NCBI RefSeq assembly: GCF_000219805.1
Contig: NC_015759.1
Location: 930,001 to 994,000 of the forward strand
Length of the DNA: 64,000 nt
Reading direction: 5' to 3'
DNA from: Weissella koreensis KACC 15510
GTDB taxonomy: Bacteria > Bacillota > Bacilli > Lactobacillales > Lactobacillaceae
Shown here: one piece after another, positions 36,057 to 46,051 of the stretch
How positions within the stretch are numbered: position 1 is the first letter of the stretch
Layout: each line of letters begins with the position of its first letter
The notes under the pieces: model-generated
Database searches by the model: none
What the model was told of the DNA's origin: nothing
What the model saw: only the letters and a program-made list of their open reading frames with translations
Position numbers and translations under genes: made by a program

Positions 36057-36677
36057 ATGAATAAACAAAGACAAGATCCTGATATCAAAGCGCTTGCTCG
36101 AAAAGATGTTTTTAAAAAAGTTGCTGATGGAGATTGGTATCAATATGCTAAAGAACCAAAATTACAAAAAATTGTAAAAACCAGTGCTCAACGGATTCAA
36201 AAAATTAATCAACTCGCGATTGAAGATGATGAGCAGGCTATGCGAGAATTAAAACAATTGTTACCACATGCTGCCGCTGATGTTGATATATATTTTCCAA
36301 TCACTTCAATTGAATATCCAAATAATCTAACAGTAGGTGCTCGGACTTTTATAAATGCAAATTTGCAAATTTTAAGTGCTGGGCAGGTTACAATTGGAAA
36401 AGATTGTTTTATTGGACCTAATTGCCAGCTTTATACACCTAATCACCATCCTTCAAATCCTGTTTTAAGAAGGGAAGGATGGCAATATGATTTACCAATT
36501 ACGATTGGGGATGATTGTTGGTTTGGCGGATCAGTAATTGTTTTGCCAGGTGTGAAGATTGGGGATAATGTGGTTATAGGAGCAGGAAGTGTTGTGACTA
36601 AAGATATTCCTAGCAATACTATGGCTGCTGGTAATCCCGCACGGGTTATTAAACAAATGCCTGAAATTCATGAATAA
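36057..36677 (+). CDS. Maltose/galactoside O-acetyltransferase family protein
   Basis: 206 residues, left-handed parallel beta-helix. The N-terminus carries a Maa-type helical cap, and the helix repeats include IGKDCFIGPNCQLYTPNHHP (with the catalytic His) and IGDDCWFGGSVIVLPGVKIG...VIGAGSVVTKDIP. Such enzymes acetylate sugars with acetyl-CoA. The ATG at 36057 is 13 bases from AGGAG. A terminator-less gap separates it from rpmF. Substrate unknown. Confidence 0.88.
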   Translation: MNKQRQDPDIKALARKDVFKKVADGDWYQYAKEPKLQKIVKTSAQRIQKINQLAIEDDEQAMRELKQLLPHAAADVDIYFPITSIEYPNNLTVGARTFINANLQILSAGQVTIGKDCFIGPNCQLYTPNHHPSNPVLRREGWQYDLPITIGDDCWFGGSVIVLPGVKIGDNVVIGAGSVVTKDIPSNTMAAGNPARVIKQMPEIHE

Positions 36678-36752
36678 GGGTTGAATCTTATATAAACCGT
36701 GTTAAACTGAACTAAGTGTTGTTCTCTTACAGCTTTTTTTGGGTATGTGATC

Positions 36753-36856
36753 TTGACAAAACGCAAAAAAACATGTAAATTAGAACAGTTGAAAAATAAT
36801 CGATTATTAATTAATGCTGCCTCCTCAGTTTAGGCTTGGTAGCGTAAAAAAGGAGG
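36753..36856 (+). promoter_or_regulatory. rpmF promoter and leader with competing hairpins
   Basis: Promoter TTGACA (36753-36758), 17-base spacer, TAAATT (36776-36781). In the ~80-base leader, CCTCCT (36820-36825) is the exact complement of the ribosome-binding site AGGAGG (36851-36856). GCTGCC (36816-36821) can instead pair with GGTAGC (36838-36843). The two helices overlap at CC and exclude one another, so the leader could switch rpmF translation off or on. Autoregulation by a ribosomal protein is one possibility. Confidence 0.55.
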
Positions 36857-36864
36857 ATACAACT

Positions 36865-37038
36865 ATGGCAGTTCCAACACATAAGACTTCAAAAGCTAAG
36901 AAGCGTTCACGTCGTGGAGGACGCGGTGGGATCCAAACCCCTGCAATCCACATGAACGAAAATGGTGTTTACGTACGTAACCACCACGTAGCCGCTGATG
37001 GTTCATACAATGGTAAGCAAGTTATCGAAGCTAAGTAA
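36865..37038 (+). CDS. rpmF: Ribosomal protein L32, cysteine-free form
   Basis: 57 residues, start MAVPTHKTSKAKKRSRRGGR, the L32 N-terminal signature. The C-terminal half has no cysteine, whereas zinc-binding L32 has CPNC and CPxC pairs; this is the zinc-independent (C-) form seen, as I recall, in Leuconostoc and Oenococcus. The ATG at 36865 follows AGGAGG by 8 bases. A longer in-frame ATG at 36814 would begin upstream of the ribosome-binding site and is rejected. The leader contains competing hairpins. Confidence 0.9.
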   Translation: MAVPTHKTSKAKKRSRRGGRGGIQTPAIHMNENGVYVRNHHVAADGSYNGKQVIEAK

Positions 37039-37068
37039 GCTTAGTCGATAATTTAAAATAAAACTTAG

Positions 37069-37105
37069 AAAGTCTGACGAATTTTTATTCGTTGGGCTTT
37101 TTTTG
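37069..37105 (+). terminator. Terminator after rpmF
   Basis: AAAGTCTGACGAA (37069-37081) and TTCGTTGGGCTTT (37088-37100) pair over 13 positions with several G-T wobbles, followed by TTTT. Confidence 0.75.
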
Positions 37106-37219
37106 TTAAATAAAATTTCATACTGGAAAAAGCTGACACTGATAGTAAATTATATTAAAATATAGTTATAAAAAGATTATATTTTACGTATAAAAAGTTA
37201 AAAATAAAGGTTCAAAAAC

Positions 37220-37276
37220 TTGCACTCTCGATGGTGGAGTGCTAAAATATTCATGTAAGGTTAAGGAAGGTCAAAG
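37220..37276 (+). promoter_or_regulatory. CIRCE element on the clpL promoter, plus CtsR-like box
   Basis: CTTGCACTC-N9-GAGTGCTAA (37220-37246) has a right arm identical to CIRCE and seven of nine matches in the left. It overlaps the promoter TTGCAC (37221-37226), 17-base spacer, TAAAAT (37244-37249). Just downstream, GGTTAAG-GAA-GGTCAAA (37260-37276) has the seven-three-seven layout of a CtsR box, right arm perfect and left arm five of seven. HrcA and CtsR control of one gene is predicted. This is ~95 bases ahead of the clpL ATG. Confidence 0.75.
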
Positions 37277-37340
37277 TTGAAGATGTAAATGGGACCTTTT
37301 AACTCGTTAGAATGATTTAATAAATAGGAGGATACAAAAT

Positions 37341-39407
37341 ATGGCAAATTATGATCCATTTAGTTTCTCGAATTTTGATGATATTTTTAATGCAATGAAT
37401 GGAACCAGTGATTCAGCAGCAAGACAGCGTGCACAAATGCAACGAGCGCAGATGCAACAACGAGCTGCGCAAGAACAAGCTAGCCGTCAGCGACAAGCTG
37501 AAGTTGCAGACAGTCAAAAAAATGAAGGTTTACTCGAACAGTTTGGAATTAATATGACCGAAATGGCCCGGAAAGGTAAATTTGATCCGGTAATTGGACG
37601 TGATGATGAAATAAAACGAGTTGTCGAAATATTAAATCGAAGAACTAAGAATAATCCGGTTTTGATTGGAGAGGCTGGGGTCGGTAAGACGGCCGTTGTA
37701 GAAGGTTTAGCTCAAGCAATTGTTGATGGTCAGGTGCCAGTTAAGTTGCAAGGTAAAGAAGTGATTCGTCTGGATGTCGTCTCAATGGTTCAAGGAACTG
37801 GCGTTCGCGGGCAATTCGAAGAGCGGATGCAAAAGCTGATGGAAGAAGTCACTAAGCGCGAAGACGTAATTTTGTTTATTGATGAAATTCATGAAATTAT
37901 GGGCGCTGGAGCTGCGGGCGAAGGTGGCATGGATGCTGGAAATATTTTGAAGCCAGCCCTTGCTCGTGGTGAGTTCCAACTTATTGGAGCAACAACTTTA
38001 AATGAATATCGCCAAATTGAGAAAGATGCAGCTATTGCTCGACGGTTCCAAACGGTTCAAGTTGATGAACCTAGTGCAGAAGAAGCGTTACAGATTTTGG
38101 AAGGAATTCGTGGACGTTACGAAGATTATCATAAAGTTAAGTACAGTGACGAAGCGCTTAAGGCGGCTGTTGAATTATCGAGTCGTTATATTCCAGAACG
38201 CTTCTTGCCTGATAAGGCAATTGATTTAATAGATGAAGCCGGCTCACGAAAGAATTTGGAAGTGAAAGTGGATGATCCCAAGAAGCTAGAGAATCAGATT
38301 AAGTATGCTGAGAATATGAAGCAGCAATCAATTGACGCTGAGGATTATGAGAAGGCTGGTTATTGGAAGTCGCAAGTTGAGCAATTGAATCGACAAAAGC
38401 AAGCAGCCAAAGATTCACAACCAATTGATGGTAAAACTCAAGTTATTGACGTAGAAGACATTCAAAAAATCGTGGAAGAAAAGACAAAAATTCCAGTTGG
38501 TGATTTGCAGAATGCGGAGCAAAAACAATTGCAAAATTTGGCTAATAATTTAGCAGATCATGTGATTGGACAAGAAGAGGCGACGACCAAAGTTGCTCGC
38601 GCTATTCGTCGAAATCGAGTTGGATTTAATAAGGCCAATCGACCAATTGGAAGTTTCTTATTTGTCGGTCCAACTGGGGTTGGTAAAACAGAAACAGCTA
38701 AGCAATTAGCAAAAGAATTATTTGGAACTACTGATAGTTTGATTCGATTTGATATGTCAGAATATATGGAAAAACATAGTGTTTCTAAGTTGATTGGAGC
38801 ACCAGCCGGTTATATAGGTTATGATGAAGCAGGTCAATTAACTGAGGCAGTACGCCGTAATCCGTATTCATTGATTTTGCTGGATGAGGTGGAAAAAGCT
38901 CATCCGGATGTGATGAATATGTTCTTGCAAATTTTGGACGATGGTCGTTTGACTGATGCTCAAGGGCACACCGTTTCGTTTAAAGATACGATTATTATTA
39001 TGACATCGAACGCTGGAACACAAAATCATTTGGATGATGATAAAAATGAAACCAAATTGATGGAACGTTTGGCTCCGTACTTTAAGCCAGAATTTTTGAA
39101 TCGATTTGATGGGATTGTAGAATTTAATGCTTTAACAAAGCTTGATTTGATGAAGATTGTACAATTAATGTTAGGTGACATGAATAAGATGATTGAACCA
39201 ACTGGATTGACGATCAAGGTCGATGATGATGTTAAAGCTAAGTTAGTTGATTTGGGCTTTGATCCAGCGATGGGTGCACGTCCATTACGACGAGTAATTC
39301 AAGAACAATTAGAGGATCAAATTGCTGACTTTTATCTTGATAATCCATCTGAACATGAATTGGAAGCAAAATTGGAAGATGATAAAATTGTAATTAAAGG
39401 TGTGTAA
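37341..39407 (+). CDS. clpL: ATP-dependent chaperone ClpL
   Basis: 688 residues, a two-domain AAA+ Clp ATPase. It begins [21 protein letters not shown] followed by a Gln/Arg-rich stretch without the zinc finger of ClpE or the N-domain of ClpC, as in ClpL of lactic acid bacteria. Walker A motifs are [20 protein letters not shown] and [20 protein letters not shown], with a middle coiled-coil region (~380-420). It disaggregates proteins under heat or acid stress and does not depend on ClpP in studied species. The start follows AGGAGG. CIRCE and CtsR-like elements lie upstream. Confidence 0.93.
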   Translation: MANYDPFSFSNFDDIFNAMNGTSDSAARQRAQMQRAQMQQRAAQEQASRQRQAEVADSQKNEGLLEQFGINMTEMARKGKFDPVIGRDDEIKRVVEILNRRTKNNPVLIGEAGVGKTAVVEGLAQAIVDGQVPVKLQGKEVIRLDVVSMVQGTGVRGQFEERMQKLMEEVTKREDVILFIDEIHEIMGAGAAGEGGMDAGNILKPALARGEFQLIGATTLNEYRQIEKDAAIARRFQTVQVDEPSAEEALQILEGIRGRYEDYHKVKYSDEALKAAVELSSRYIPERFLPDKAIDLIDEAGSRKNLEVKVDDPKKLENQIKYAENMKQQSIDAEDYEKAGYWKSQVEQLNRQKQAAKDSQPIDGKTQVIDVEDIQKIVEEKTKIPVGDLQNAEQKQLQNLANNLADHVIGQEEATTKVARAIRRNRVGFNKANRPIGSFLFVGPTGVGKTETAKQLAKELFGTTDSLIRFDMSEYMEKHSVSKLIGAPAGYIGYDEAGQLTEAVRRNPYSLILLDEVEKAHPDVMNMFLQILDDGRLTDAQGHTVSFKDTIIIMTSNAGTQNHLDDDKNETKLMERLAPYFKPEFLNRFDGIVEFNALTKLDLMKIVQLMLGDMNKMIEPTGLTIKVDDDVKAKLVDLGFDPAMGARPLRRVIQEQLEDQIADFYLDNPSEHELEAKLEDDKIVIKGV

Positions 39408-39568
39408 AAGATGTTAATGAGTCTGATTAAATGATAAAATTCAACCAATGCTGAATTTGAATTAATATTTTTACGTTTTGTTTTTTGAAGCATGCTAGTA
39501 ATATGGATTAAGAAAAGATATTTAAATTTTCAGGAATTTTATTGATTGATATGAAAGGTGGAGATGTT

Positions 39569-39865
39569 ATGGAGTTTATAGTTGAGCCAGATAGAATCAT
39601 TCACCGGGATGCACAAAACGAAATTGATGCTGAATTAGTATATAGCACGATTGAAGATGGAAAAGTATGGTCAATTGATTCAACGAATGTGTCGCCGGAA
39701 TTACGAGGGCAAGGAATTGCAGGGATGATGTTATCCCAAGTGGTACAAATGGCTAAACGAGAGCATAAATTAATTCGACCAGTTTGTTCATATGCAAAAA
39801 AGAAATTTTTTATGAACCCTGAATATCAAAAAATAGAATGGCATGATGGTATGCCATTTAGTTGA
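39569..39865 (+). CDS. GNAT-family N-acetyltransferase (YjdJ-type)
   Basis: 98 residues. The acetyl-CoA motif VSPELRGQGIAGMMLSQVVQMAKRE and the C-terminal VCSYAKKKFFMNPEY are typical for the small GNAT subgroup annotated YjdJ or acetyltransf_CG. ATG 39569 is preferred because AAGGTGGAG precedes it; the longer frame begins at TTG 39542. Substrate unknown. It stands alone between clpL and the dUTPase-like gene, followed by a terminator. Confidence 0.85.
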   Translation: MEFIVEPDRIIHRDAQNEIDAELVYSTIEDGKVWSIDSTNVSPELRGQGIAGMMLSQVVQMAKREHKLIRPVCSYAKKKFFMNPEYQKIEWHDGMPFS

Positions 39866-39883
39866 AATTTAAACACGAATTTT

Positions 39884-39909
39884 AAGCGTCCTTTTAGGAG
39901 GGCGCTTTA
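39884..39909 (+). terminator. Terminator after the GNAT gene
   Basis: AAGCGTCC (39884-39891) pairs with GGGCGCTT (39900-39907), short T-run. Confidence 0.65.
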
Positions 39910-40028
39910 TTACTTTAAAAGGGGGACTGATTTAGTAATTTAAATCTTAAAATGTGATTGGCAACGCATTATTTATTTGTAAATTAGGTATAATAGAAAA
40001 CAGACAATTCATTTTAGGAGGCTTTAAG

Positions 40029-40568
40029 ATGGGACGTAGCTTTGCGATCGTTAAAAAATATCAAAATGCTGATTTGAAACTACCACAAAGAAGTACAAAA
40101 TATGCAGCAGGGTATGATTTTGAAGCAGCAGAAGAGTTTGTGGTACCTTCAATTTGGCGACATAATGTTTTAAAAGTGCTTTGGTCAATCTGGCGTCAAA
40201 ATCGAGTTACAGATACAGAGTACCAACGAGCTCATCAGGATTTCAAACCTGTTTTAGTTCCAACAGGGATAAAGGTTTATCTAGAAGAAGATGAATATTT
40301 AATGGTGGCGAATCGATCGTCCAATCCATTAAAACGCGGTTTAATTCTACCGAATGGGGTGGGGATCATTGATGCTGACTATGTTGATAATCCAAGTAAC
40401 GAAGGTGAGTTGTTTATTCAAATGACCAATTTTGGACTACGTGATCTCATAATTAAAAAAGGTGAACGGATTGGTCAAGGAATTTTCATGAAGTATTTGG
40501 TGACAGATCAAGATGATCAAGATAATAAAAAAGTACGTCAAAACGGATTTGGTTCAACGGGGGTATAA
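40029..40568 (+). CDS. dUTP diphosphatase-like protein
   Basis: 179 residues. dUTPase motifs: AAGYDFEAAEEF (motif 1), LVPTGIKVYLEE (motif 2), VANRSSNPLKRGLILPNGVG (motif 3, more Arg/Lys rich than usual), GERIGQGIFM (motif 4) and NGFGSTGV (motif 5). It hydrolyses dUTP to dUMP. A helical insert (~residues 43-68, SIWRHNVLKVLWSIWRQ) is not found in classic dUTPase. The ATG at 40029 follows AGGAGG. radA starts 3 bases after the stop, so they are co-translated. Confidence 0.85.
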   Translation: MGRSFAIVKKYQNADLKLPQRSTKYAAGYDFEAAEEFVVPSIWRHNVLKVLWSIWRQNRVTDTEYQRAHQDFKPVLVPTGIKVYLEEDEYLMVANRSSNPLKRGLILPNGVGIIDADYVDNPSNEGELFIQMTNFGLRDLIIKKGERIGQGIFMKYLVTDQDDQDNKKVRQNGFGSTGV

Positions 40569-40571
40569 AAT

Positions 40572-41942
40572 ATGGCAAAAGTAAAGACCCATTTTGTTTG
40601 TTCTAACTGTGGTGATATTTCACAACGTTACTTGGGTCGTTGCAGTAACTGTGGTGCTTGGGGAACTTTAGTAGAAGAAGAAATTCCAAGCGATAAAGTT
40701 GATCGTAAAAATCGAGTTAACTTAGCTGGACAAGTGGCGAAAGTAGAACGATTAAATCAGGTTGAATTAGAAGAGGTTCCTCGCGTTAAAACTAAAATTG
40801 AAGAATTTAATCGAGTTTTAGGTGGAGGGGTTGTTCCCGGCTCGATGGTCTTAATTGGTGGTGACCCAGGAATCGGTAAATCAACGTTATTGTTGCAAGT
40901 TTCAGGCCAATTAGCTGGCGAAGGGGTTGTATTATACGTTTCTGGCGAAGAGAGTGCGGCTCAAATTAAGTTACGGGCGGAACGTTTGGGCGTAGAAGAT
41001 GATCATAATTTTTTGATTTATCCAGAAACTGATATGACACATATTCGGAAGGCTATTGATGATTACGGACCTGAATATGTCATTATCGATTCTATTCAGA
41101 CGATGCAACAACCAGATGTCAATTCGGCAGTTGGATCAGTTGCACAAATTCGTGAGACGACAGCTGAATTATTGCAGATCGCTAAAACCAATGGGATTAC
41201 GATTTTCGTCGTTGGTCATGTTACCAAAGATGGTGCTATTGCTGGACCGAAAATATTAGAACACATGGTTGATACAGTGCTTTATTTTGAAGGTGACAAT
41301 CAACGTAGCTATCGATTATTACGGGCTGTCAAAAATCGATTTGGTTCAACTAATGAACTCGGAGTTTTTGAAATGCAGCAGGAAGGCTTGACGGAGGTTT
41401 TGAACCCTTCTGAAATGTTTTTGGAAGAGCGGATGGAAGCTACCACTGGTTCAGCAGTAGTTGTGGCCTTAGAGGGTTCACGACCTATTTTGGTAGAAGT
41501 GCAGGCTTTAGTGACGCCAACTGTGTTTGGAAACGCTCAACGAACCAGTTCGGGAATTGATCGTAATCGGGTGTCACTGATTATGGCGGTATTGGAAAAA
41601 AGAACCAACATATTATTACAAAATCAGGATGCCTATGTTCGAGCTGCCGGTGGGGTTAAACTCAATGAACCTGCAGTTGATTTAGCTTTGGCAGTAGCAA
41701 TTGCATCCAGTTATCGTGAGGCAGAGACTCGGCTAACTGACGCCTTTGTGGGCGAAATTGGTTTAACTGGTGAGATTAGGCGAGTACCACATATTGAAGA
41801 ACGGATCACGGAAGCACAAAAATTAGGGTTTAAGCGGATTTTCATTCCGAAAAATAGTTTAAAGAAAATGCTGAAAATTGAAGGGATTAAAGTGATCACA
41901 GTTCAAACGCTCCGTGAGGCTTTAGATCTCGCGTTGAGTTAA
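40572..41942 (+). CDS. radA: DNA repair protein RadA
   Basis: 456 residues. Zinc finger [18 protein letters not shown], RecA-like core with [15 protein letters not shown] (Walker A), [13 protein letters not shown], and a C-terminal Lon-like domain ([13 protein letters not shown]). It promotes strand exchange and processing of recombination intermediates. Its start lies 3 bases after the dUTPase-like gene and the following yacL-like gene comes 31 bases later. The dut-radA-yacL-gltX order is a common Firmicutes arrangement. Confidence 0.95.
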   Translation: MAKVKTHFVCSNCGDISQRYLGRCSNCGAWGTLVEEEIPSDKVDRKNRVNLAGQVAKVERLNQVELEEVPRVKTKIEEFNRVLGGGVVPGSMVLIGGDPGIGKSTLLLQVSGQLAGEGVVLYVSGEESAAQIKLRAERLGVEDDHNFLIYPETDMTHIRKAIDDYGPEYVIIDSIQTMQQPDVNSAVGSVAQIRETTAELLQIAKTNGITIFVVGHVTKDGAIAGPKILEHMVDTVLYFEGDNQRSYRLLRAVKNRFGSTNELGVFEMQQEGLTEVLNPSEMFLEERMEATTGSAVVVALEGSRPILVEVQALVTPTVFGNAQRTSSGIDRNRVSLIMAVLEKRTNILLQNQDAYVRAAGGVKLNEPAVDLALAVAIASSYREAETRLTDAFVGEIGLTGEIRRVPHIEERITEAQKLGFKRIFIPKNSLKKMLKIEGIKVITVQTLREALDLALS

Positions 41943-41973
41943 CGTTGATGTAAGAGAATAGGAGGGAGTTAGA

Positions 41974-43086
41974 ATGCGCAAAAGAATTATTCAATTAGCG
42001 TATGTCTTAGGTGGTGGGGCTCTTGGAATAGCATACCTACCGGCCCTGTGGAATTTAATAGGTTATTCACATATTTTATGGATTAATAATCCGATTTTGG
42101 GATTTATCCTTGGTGCAATTATTTTTTATCTATTGAGTTTATTCACATGGTCGTTTTTTGATCGGTTATTGAAGAGGGTTGAACAAGCTCTGACTGAAGA
42201 GCCACCACTTAAGTTGTTGCTAGGTAGTTTGGGAACTATTGTTGGATTGGCTTTAGCTTTCTTAGCCACAGCTCCATTAAGAAATATTCCCAACTTCTTT
42301 ATTAATACCGGAATACCTTTGTTAGCTATGATTGTTTTGGGGTATCTAGGCTATCGAATTGGTACTGGTCGTATGGATGAAGTTTATCGTTTCATGACAA
42401 GTTTGATGTCGCGGTTACGAATACGATCACCTCGTGGTGATTCAACAGAAACGACGGATGAGGAACCTTTGGATGAAGCTAATTTTCATCATTACAAGAT
42501 TTTAGACACTAATATTTTAATTGATGGGCGAATTTTGGAACTTGTGAAGACTGGTTGGATTGAAGGAACTCTATTGGTTCCAAACTTTGTTTTATATGAA
42601 TTACAGTATATTGCTGATTCAGGAGAGCCGTTGAAACGAGTGCGTGGACGTCGTGGATTAGATATTCTAAATGAATTACGCGAAAATCAAACTATTCCTC
42701 TTGAAATGTGGGATGGTGATTATGAAGATATTAAGGAAGTTGATGAAAAATTAATTCGGTTAGCCCAAGAATTAGACGGGGTTTTAGTTACTAATGATTT
42801 TAATTTAAATAAGGTGACTACTTTCCAAAATGTTGAAGTTTTGAACTTAAATGCCTTAGCTAGTGCATTACGAGCACAAGTAGCGGTAGGTGATCAATTA
42901 CAAGTAGTTTTGGTTAAAAACGGTCGTGAACGTCAACAAGCAATTGGTTATTTGGATGATGGAACGATGGTGGTTGTTGAGGACGGAAAGAAGCATCTTC
43001 AACAACAAGTTAAAGTTGAAGTTACGTCAAGCTTACAGACAGATGCTGGTCGAATGATCTTTGGAGATTATTTAGCAACGGTATAA
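41974..43086 (+). CDS. PIN/TRAM-domain membrane protein (YacL)
   Basis: 370 residues. Four N-terminal membrane segments (residues 1-130), a PIN nuclease domain (~170-290) with metal-binding LDTNILIDGRI and VLVTNDFNLNKV, and a TRAM domain at the C-terminus (~305-360). It is membrane-anchored with the PIN-TRAM part in the cytoplasm. Its nuclease target is unknown; in Bacillus it is YacL, located between radA and gltX. ATG follows AGGAGGGAG. Confidence 0.9.
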   Translation: MRKRIIQLAYVLGGGALGIAYLPALWNLIGYSHILWINNPILGFILGAIIFYLLSLFTWSFFDRLLKRVEQALTEEPPLKLLLGSLGTIVGLALAFLATAPLRNIPNFFINTGIPLLAMIVLGYLGYRIGTGRMDEVYRFMTSLMSRLRIRSPRGDSTETTDEEPLDEANFHHYKILDTNILIDGRILELVKTGWIEGTLLVPNFVLYELQYIADSGEPLKRVRGRRGLDILNELRENQTIPLEMWDGDYEDIKEVDEKLIRLAQELDGVLVTNDFNLNKVTTFQNVEVLNLNALASALRAQVAVGDQLQVVLVKNGRERQQAIGYLDDGTMVVVEDGKKHLQQQVKVEVTSSLQTDAGRMIFGDYLATV

Positions 43087-43172
43087 CTTGAAAAGTAGGA
43101 CTTAATAGCGTAAATTTAGTATTGTTTTGGGAATTATTGAATATAATAAATTAATAAAGAAGGTAGAATTAA

Positions 43173-44669
43173 ATGACTGAAGTCACAGATAAAAAAGTTC
43201 GAGTACGTTATGCACCCTCACCAACTGGATATTTACACATTGGAAATACACGGACGGCCTTATTTAACTGGTTGTTTGCCCGACATTTTGGTGGTGAATT
43301 TATTGTTCGAATTGAAGATACTGACACATCAAGAAATATTGAGGATGGAGAAGAATCACAATTTGATAATTTGAACTGGTTAGGTCTTGATTGGGATGAA
43401 TCACCTCGTAATCCTGGTAAATATGGACCTTACCGCCAATCAGAGCGTCTTGATATCTACAAGCGTTATATTCAAGAATTGTTAGATCGTGATCTGGCCT
43501 ATTATTCATATAAGACTTCAGAAGAATTAGATGCTGAACGTGAAGCGCAAGTGGCTGCTAAGCAAGCACCTCATTATGTCTATGAGTATGAAGGTATGAG
43601 TGGTGAAGAAATTAAAGCGGCTCAAGAAGCAGCTCAAGCCAAAGGATTACCAGCGGTTGTACGTTTCCGTGTACCAAAAGATAAGCTTTATGCATGGCAA
43701 GACCTTGTTAAGGGCCATGTTGAAATTGGATCTGAACAAATTGGTGGTGATTGGGTTATTCAAAAGGCTGATGGAATGCCTACTTATAACTTTGCGGTTG
43801 TAGTAGATGACCATTTGATGGAAATATCACACGTTTTGCGTGGGGATGAGCACGTTTCAAATACGCCTAAGCAATTAATGATTTATGATGCCTTTGACTG
43901 GGAAGCACCTGTTTATGGACATATGACTTTGATCTTGAATGCTGAAACTGGTAAAAAATTATCAAAGCGTGATAACAATGTCATTGCGTTTATCTCACAA
44001 TATCGTTCATTGGGGTACTTACCTGAAGCTATGTTAAACTTTATTTCATTGCTTGGGTGGTCACCAGTAGGCGAAAAAGAAATTTTCACCAAGAAACAAT
44101 TAATTAAGATGTTTGATCCGGAGCGATTGTCAAAGTCACCTGCTAAATTTGATAACAAAAAGTTAGAATGGGTTAACAATCAATGGGTGAAGAAGATTGA
44201 TGAAGGCGTATTATTTGATAAATTAATTACAGAATTAATTGATGCTAAATTAATCACACCTGATGAGTTAACTACGGAAAAGCTACAATGGGTTCGACGT
44301 GTTATGGCGCTTCATCAAGACGGTATTTCATATACTTCACAAATTGTTCCATTGGTTAAGCCGGTTTTCTTTGACTTAACGGCTAAAGATGATTTGGGTT
44401 CTGATTCAATGGACTGGATGGAAAAAGATTACGTTCCATCATTGTTGAAGCGATGGATTGAAATGTTAGAAGCAATGCCTGTCTTTGATGCTGGATCAAT
44501 TGTCGCTTCAATCCGAAGCTTACAAAATGAAATGGATGTTAAGGGTCGTGATTTGTGGATGCCATTACGTATTTCAGCTTCACGGGTCAACGAAGGACCT
44601 AACTTAGGTGATGTAATGGAATTGTTAGGTCGCGAAGCTTCAATCAAAAATATTAAAGAATTCATTTAA
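43173..44669 (+). CDS. gltX: Glutamyl-tRNA synthetase
   Basis: 498 residues, class I enzyme. The HIGH motif is PSPTGYLHIGNTRTALFNWL and the KMSKS motif is KKLSKRD. It charges tRNA-Glu, and in this group also tRNA-Gln, which is amidated by GatCAB. ATG follows AGAAGGTAGAATTA. Position after radA-yacL is typical. Confidence 0.95.
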   Translation: MTEVTDKKVRVRYAPSPTGYLHIGNTRTALFNWLFARHFGGEFIVRIEDTDTSRNIEDGEESQFDNLNWLGLDWDESPRNPGKYGPYRQSERLDIYKRYIQELLDRDLAYYSYKTSEELDAEREAQVAAKQAPHYVYEYEGMSGEEIKAAQEAAQAKGLPAVVRFRVPKDKLYAWQDLVKGHVEIGSEQIGGDWVIQKADGMPTYNFAVVVDDHLMEISHVLRGDEHVSNTPKQLMIYDAFDWEAPVYGHMTLILNAETGKKLSKRDNNVIAFISQYRSLGYLPEAMLNFISLLGWSPVGEKEIFTKKQLIKMFDPERLSKSPAKFDNKKLEWVNNQWVKKIDEGVLFDKLITELIDAKLITPDELTTEKLQWVRRVMALHQDGISYTSQIVPLVKPVFFDLTAKDDLGSDSMDWMEKDYVPSLLKRWIEMLEAMPVFDAGSIVASIRSLQNEMDVKGRDLWMPLRISASRVNEGPNLGDVMELLGREASIKNIKEFI

Positions 44670-44696
44670 AGATAAAATTAATTCCTGTTAGATCTC

Positions 44697-44966
44697 TTGT
44701 TTTTTAATAGGAACCTTGTATACTTTTAAATATAAACTTTGAACGGCCTAGTAAATTTTAAATCGGGTTTTAGAGAGCGGTGATTGGTGAGAAATCGCCC
44801 CGATTAATTTTGAATTTCAGCCGGGAGTTGATTAATTGATAAGATTAATCCGGTTCATTCTCGTTATTGAATGCCGTAAGTGTTAGGTTTTTGGCCTGAC
44901 AAAACTTGGGTGGTACCACGTTAATTAGACGTCCCTTTGGCTTTTTAAGCCGAAGGGACTTTTTTA
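44697..44966 (+). promoter_or_regulatory. T-box riboswitch ahead of pheST
   Basis: Promoter TTGTTT (44697-44702), 16-base spacer, TATACT (44719-44724). The T-box sequence proper TTGGGTGGTACCACG lies at 44906-44920. The terminator helix GTCCCTTTGGC / GCCGAAGGGAC (44931-44941 / 44949-44959) is followed by TTTTTT. Candidate specifier codon TTC at 44816-44818, followed by A, fits phenylalanine. Uncharged tRNA-Phe would stabilise the antiterminator and allow pheST expression. Confidence 0.9.
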
Positions 44967-45002
44967 TTTATTATGATTAATTTCAAAAAGAGGAGTGTGA
45001 GC

Positions 45003-46046
45003 ATGAGTTTAATTCAAGATTTAGAAAAACTACGGCAACAAGCTTTACAAGATATTGATGAAAAAAGTAAAAATGCACAAGACTTACAAAATGCACGTGT
45101 TAATTGGTTAGGTAAGAAGGGTTCATTGACGAATATTTTGCGGGGGATGAAAGACTTAACACCTGAAGAACGCCCAACAGTGGGATCAATGGCTAATGAA
45201 ATTCGTGATGCCATCACAGAAGCAATTGCAGAACGACAAGTTGAATTTGAAGCAGCTGCTTTGGAACGTCAATTACAAAAAGAAACATTGGATGTTACAC
45301 TGCCTGGTCGTAAAGTTCAACAAGGACAGCCTCATGTGTTACAACAAATTATTGATGAACTAGAAGATCAATTTATGGGAATGGGTTATCAAGTCATTGC
45401 TGGTCCTGAAGTCGAGCAAGACAAATATAACTTTGAAATGATGAACTTACCAAAAGACCACCCAGCTCGTGATATGCAAGATACATTTTATATTACGTCT
45501 GATCTCTTGATGCGGACACAAACTTCACCAGTACAGGCCCGAACATTAGAGCAACACGATTTTACTAAGGGTCCATTAAAGATGATATCACCCGGGCGAG
45601 TTTACCGACGTGATACTGATGATGCAACACATTCACATCAATTCCATCAAGTTGAAGGTTTAGTGATTGATAAAAATATTACGATGGGAGACTTAAAGGG
45701 AACCCTTTTGGCAGTCGCTCATCAATTATTTGGTTCTGATCATGATATTCGTTTACGACCATCTTATTTCCCCTTCACAGAGCCTTCTGTTGAAGTTGAC
45801 ATATCTTGGGGACCAGTAACTGCTAAAACAAAGCCAGAAGATATTGAATGGATTGAAGTTTTGGGAGCTGGGATGGTTCATCCTAATGTTTTGGAAGCAG
45901 CGGGTGTCGATTCAAGTGTTTATGGGGGCTTTGCCTTTGGAATGGGTCCAGATCGATTTGCCATGCTAAAGTATGGGGTTGAAGATATTCGTAATTTCTA
46001 CCTCAATGATATGCGCTTCTTAACGCAATTTGACCAGAAAGGATAA
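45003..46046 (+). CDS. pheS: Phenylalanyl-tRNA synthetase alpha subunit
   Basis: 347 residues, class II catalytic core. The N-terminal coiled coil (1-90), [30 protein letters not shown] (motif 1-2), and the C-terminal [17 protein letters not shown] motif 3 are present. ATG 45003 follows AGAGGAGTG; the longer frame from 44973 starts within the T-box terminator tail. It forms an alpha2-beta2 enzyme with PheT, whose gene follows after 5 bases. Confidence 0.95.
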   Translation: MSLIQDLEKLRQQALQDIDEKSKNAQDLQNARVNWLGKKGSLTNILRGMKDLTPEERPTVGSMANEIRDAITEAIAERQVEFEAAALERQLQKETLDVTLPGRKVQQGQPHVLQQIIDELEDQFMGMGYQVIAGPEVEQDKYNFEMMNLPKDHPARDMQDTFYITSDLLMRTQTSPVQARTLEQHDFTKGPLKMISPGRVYRRDTDDATHSHQFHQVEGLVIDKNITMGDLKGTLLAVAHQLFGSDHDIRLRPSYFPFTEPSVEVDISWGPVTAKTKPEDIEWIEVLGAGMVHPNVLEAAGVDSSVYGGFAFGMGPDRFAMLKYGVEDIRNFYLNDMRFLTQFDQKG

Positions 46047-46051
46047 TTAAT

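Noticed and set aside
36814..36864. Upstream in-frame ATG extending rpmF by 17 residues
   Set aside because: It lacks a ribosome-binding site, and the extension contains the AGGAGG site used for the MAVP start.
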